Part shown: positions 63,614 through 64,000 of the stretch, in pieces
Layout: each line of letters begins with the position of its first letter
Numbering within the stretch: position 1 is the stretch's first letter
The notes under the pieces: model-generated
The model's input: the letters and a program-made list of their open reading frames with translations, nothing else
Told to the model about the DNA's origin: nothing
The model's database searches: none
Position numbers and translations under genes: made by a program
Assembly: GCA_963748295.1 (NCBI GenBank)
Contig: CAVVIH010000006.1
Span: 186,001-250,000 of the forward strand
Direction: 5' to 3'
Length of the DNA stretch: 64,000 nucleotides
From: CAVVIH01 sp963748295
GTDB taxonomy: Bacteria; Acidobacteriota; Vicinamibacteria; Vicinamibacterales; 2-12-FULL-66-21

Positions 63614-64000
63614 TCACTTCTTCGACGGTCCGGTGCGCTCATTCGAAGCAATCACGATCTTCTGCCGCTGGATGATACTACCGAGCAGATAGGCGACGCA
63701 GGCCAGCAGCAGGACATACCGAAGCTGCCGTAATTCTCCGTTGGTGAGCCATGGATGGATCGTCGCTGCACACGAAGCGCCCCGCCACAGCCGCTGCTCT
63801 CGCCGGCCTGGCTGGATCCAGAGCAGCGGCAGGTTCGCCAGCGCGATCAACATGGCGGCGAGGAAGATCCACATCGGGAAGTCGATGAAGCCTGTTCGAT
63901 CCGTGAACCGTAGGAGCAGGCCGACGGGCGCGATTAAAACGCTGCGCAGGCCTGTGACAGCGCGCCGAGACCTTAATGGCGAGGCGCGGCGTTCTGACGA
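63614..64000 (-). CDS. Membrane protein, 5' end beyond the window
   Basis: The frame is open from the right edge through MWIFLAAMLIALANLPLLWIQ to a stop at 63614. Inside the window are a segment upstream of the ATG at 63874 (GLRSVLIAPVGLLLRFTDRTGFIDFP) that continues the same protein, one helix there and one from VLLLACVAYLLGSII near the C-terminus. The protein is therefore longer than its 86-codon ATG version and its start is outside the window. Function unknown. Confidence 0.6.
   Translation of the reverse strand, partial: SSERRASPLRSRRAVTGLRSVLIAPVGLLLRFTDRTGFIDFPMWIFLAAMLIALANLPLLWIQPGRREQRLWRGASCAATIHPWLTNGELRQLRYVLLLACVAYLLGSIIQRQKIVIASNERTGPSKK

Overview
The window is 64 kb of high-GC bacterial chromosome. 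Three large ABC-type permeases of the acidobacterial duplicated orphan permease (ADOP) kind, each without an ATPase partner, together with a VWFA-related exported protein of the acidobacterial type and many small exported or membrane proteins, point to an Acidobacteriota genome, most likely Vicinamibacteria. This placement is inferred from gene families, not from a marker gene. I saw no rRNA, tRNA, insertion sequence, prophage or CRISPR array. Nearly all of the sequence is coding, and no gap exceeds about 270 bases.

Layout. 1-8.2 kb (minus strand): start of an ankyrin-like protein cut by the left edge, a lipoprotein, small proteins, the VWFA-related protein, a CPBP protease, a DNA alkylation repair protein, a DHFR-like reductase, an amidohydrolase and a Tat-exported SUMF1-like protein. 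8.3-15.5 kb: first ADOP permease, a DUF222-HNH endonuclease, small conserved proteins and a YcaQ-like DNA glycosylase. 15.5-20.3 kb: small exported and membrane proteins, a membrane-anchored esterase, a PQQ-type beta-propeller, a TIM-barrel hydrolase and a cupin. 20.4-29.5 kb: a long minus-strand run with a WapI-like protein, GNAT, second ADOP permease, RidA, aminoglycoside phosphotransferase, amidase, HD phosphohydrolase and a Cys-motif protein. 29.6-35 kb: GAF protein, a solitary MreB, GNAT, then PadR plus a third ADOP permease as an autoregulated pair. 35-42.5 kb: an asparagine/aspartate utilisation cluster (asparaginase, dicarboxylate transporter, aspartate ammonia-lyase; divergently an AspT-type exchanger and malic enzyme). 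42.8-51.5 kb: beta-propeller, TlpA-like thioredoxin with TPRs, VOC, beta-lactamase-fold hydrolase, GNAT, DUF1189 and MDR oxidoreductase genes. 51.6-54.9 kb: an unusual M14 zinc carboxypeptidase fused to a von Willebrand A domain, translationally coupled to a small protein that resembles a detached pro-domain. 55-64 kb: small metabolic and conserved hypothetical genes, nearly all on the minus strand.

Working together. The clearest pathway is at 35-42.5 kb: asparagine to aspartate, aspartate to fumarate, and (after fumarase elsewhere) malate to pyruvate, with two transporters for the substrates. The PadR/ADOP pair has a perfect inverted repeat directly before the start codon. Many minus-strand genes are joined by 1-4 base stop/start overlaps and look like operons.

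Two window-wide oddities matter for any user. First, at least ten genes are broken by a single-base frameshift that can be repaired by eye, and almost all need removal of one extra base, mostly beside GG/CC; this looks more like sequence error than decay. Second, short dispersed repeats (a GCAACTCGGTC palindrome, an ACGTGCGACGTGCT-type array, a CTATCAGC/CAGCT array and a GCAGACCT palindrome) recur between genes and sometimes supply the last codons of genes.
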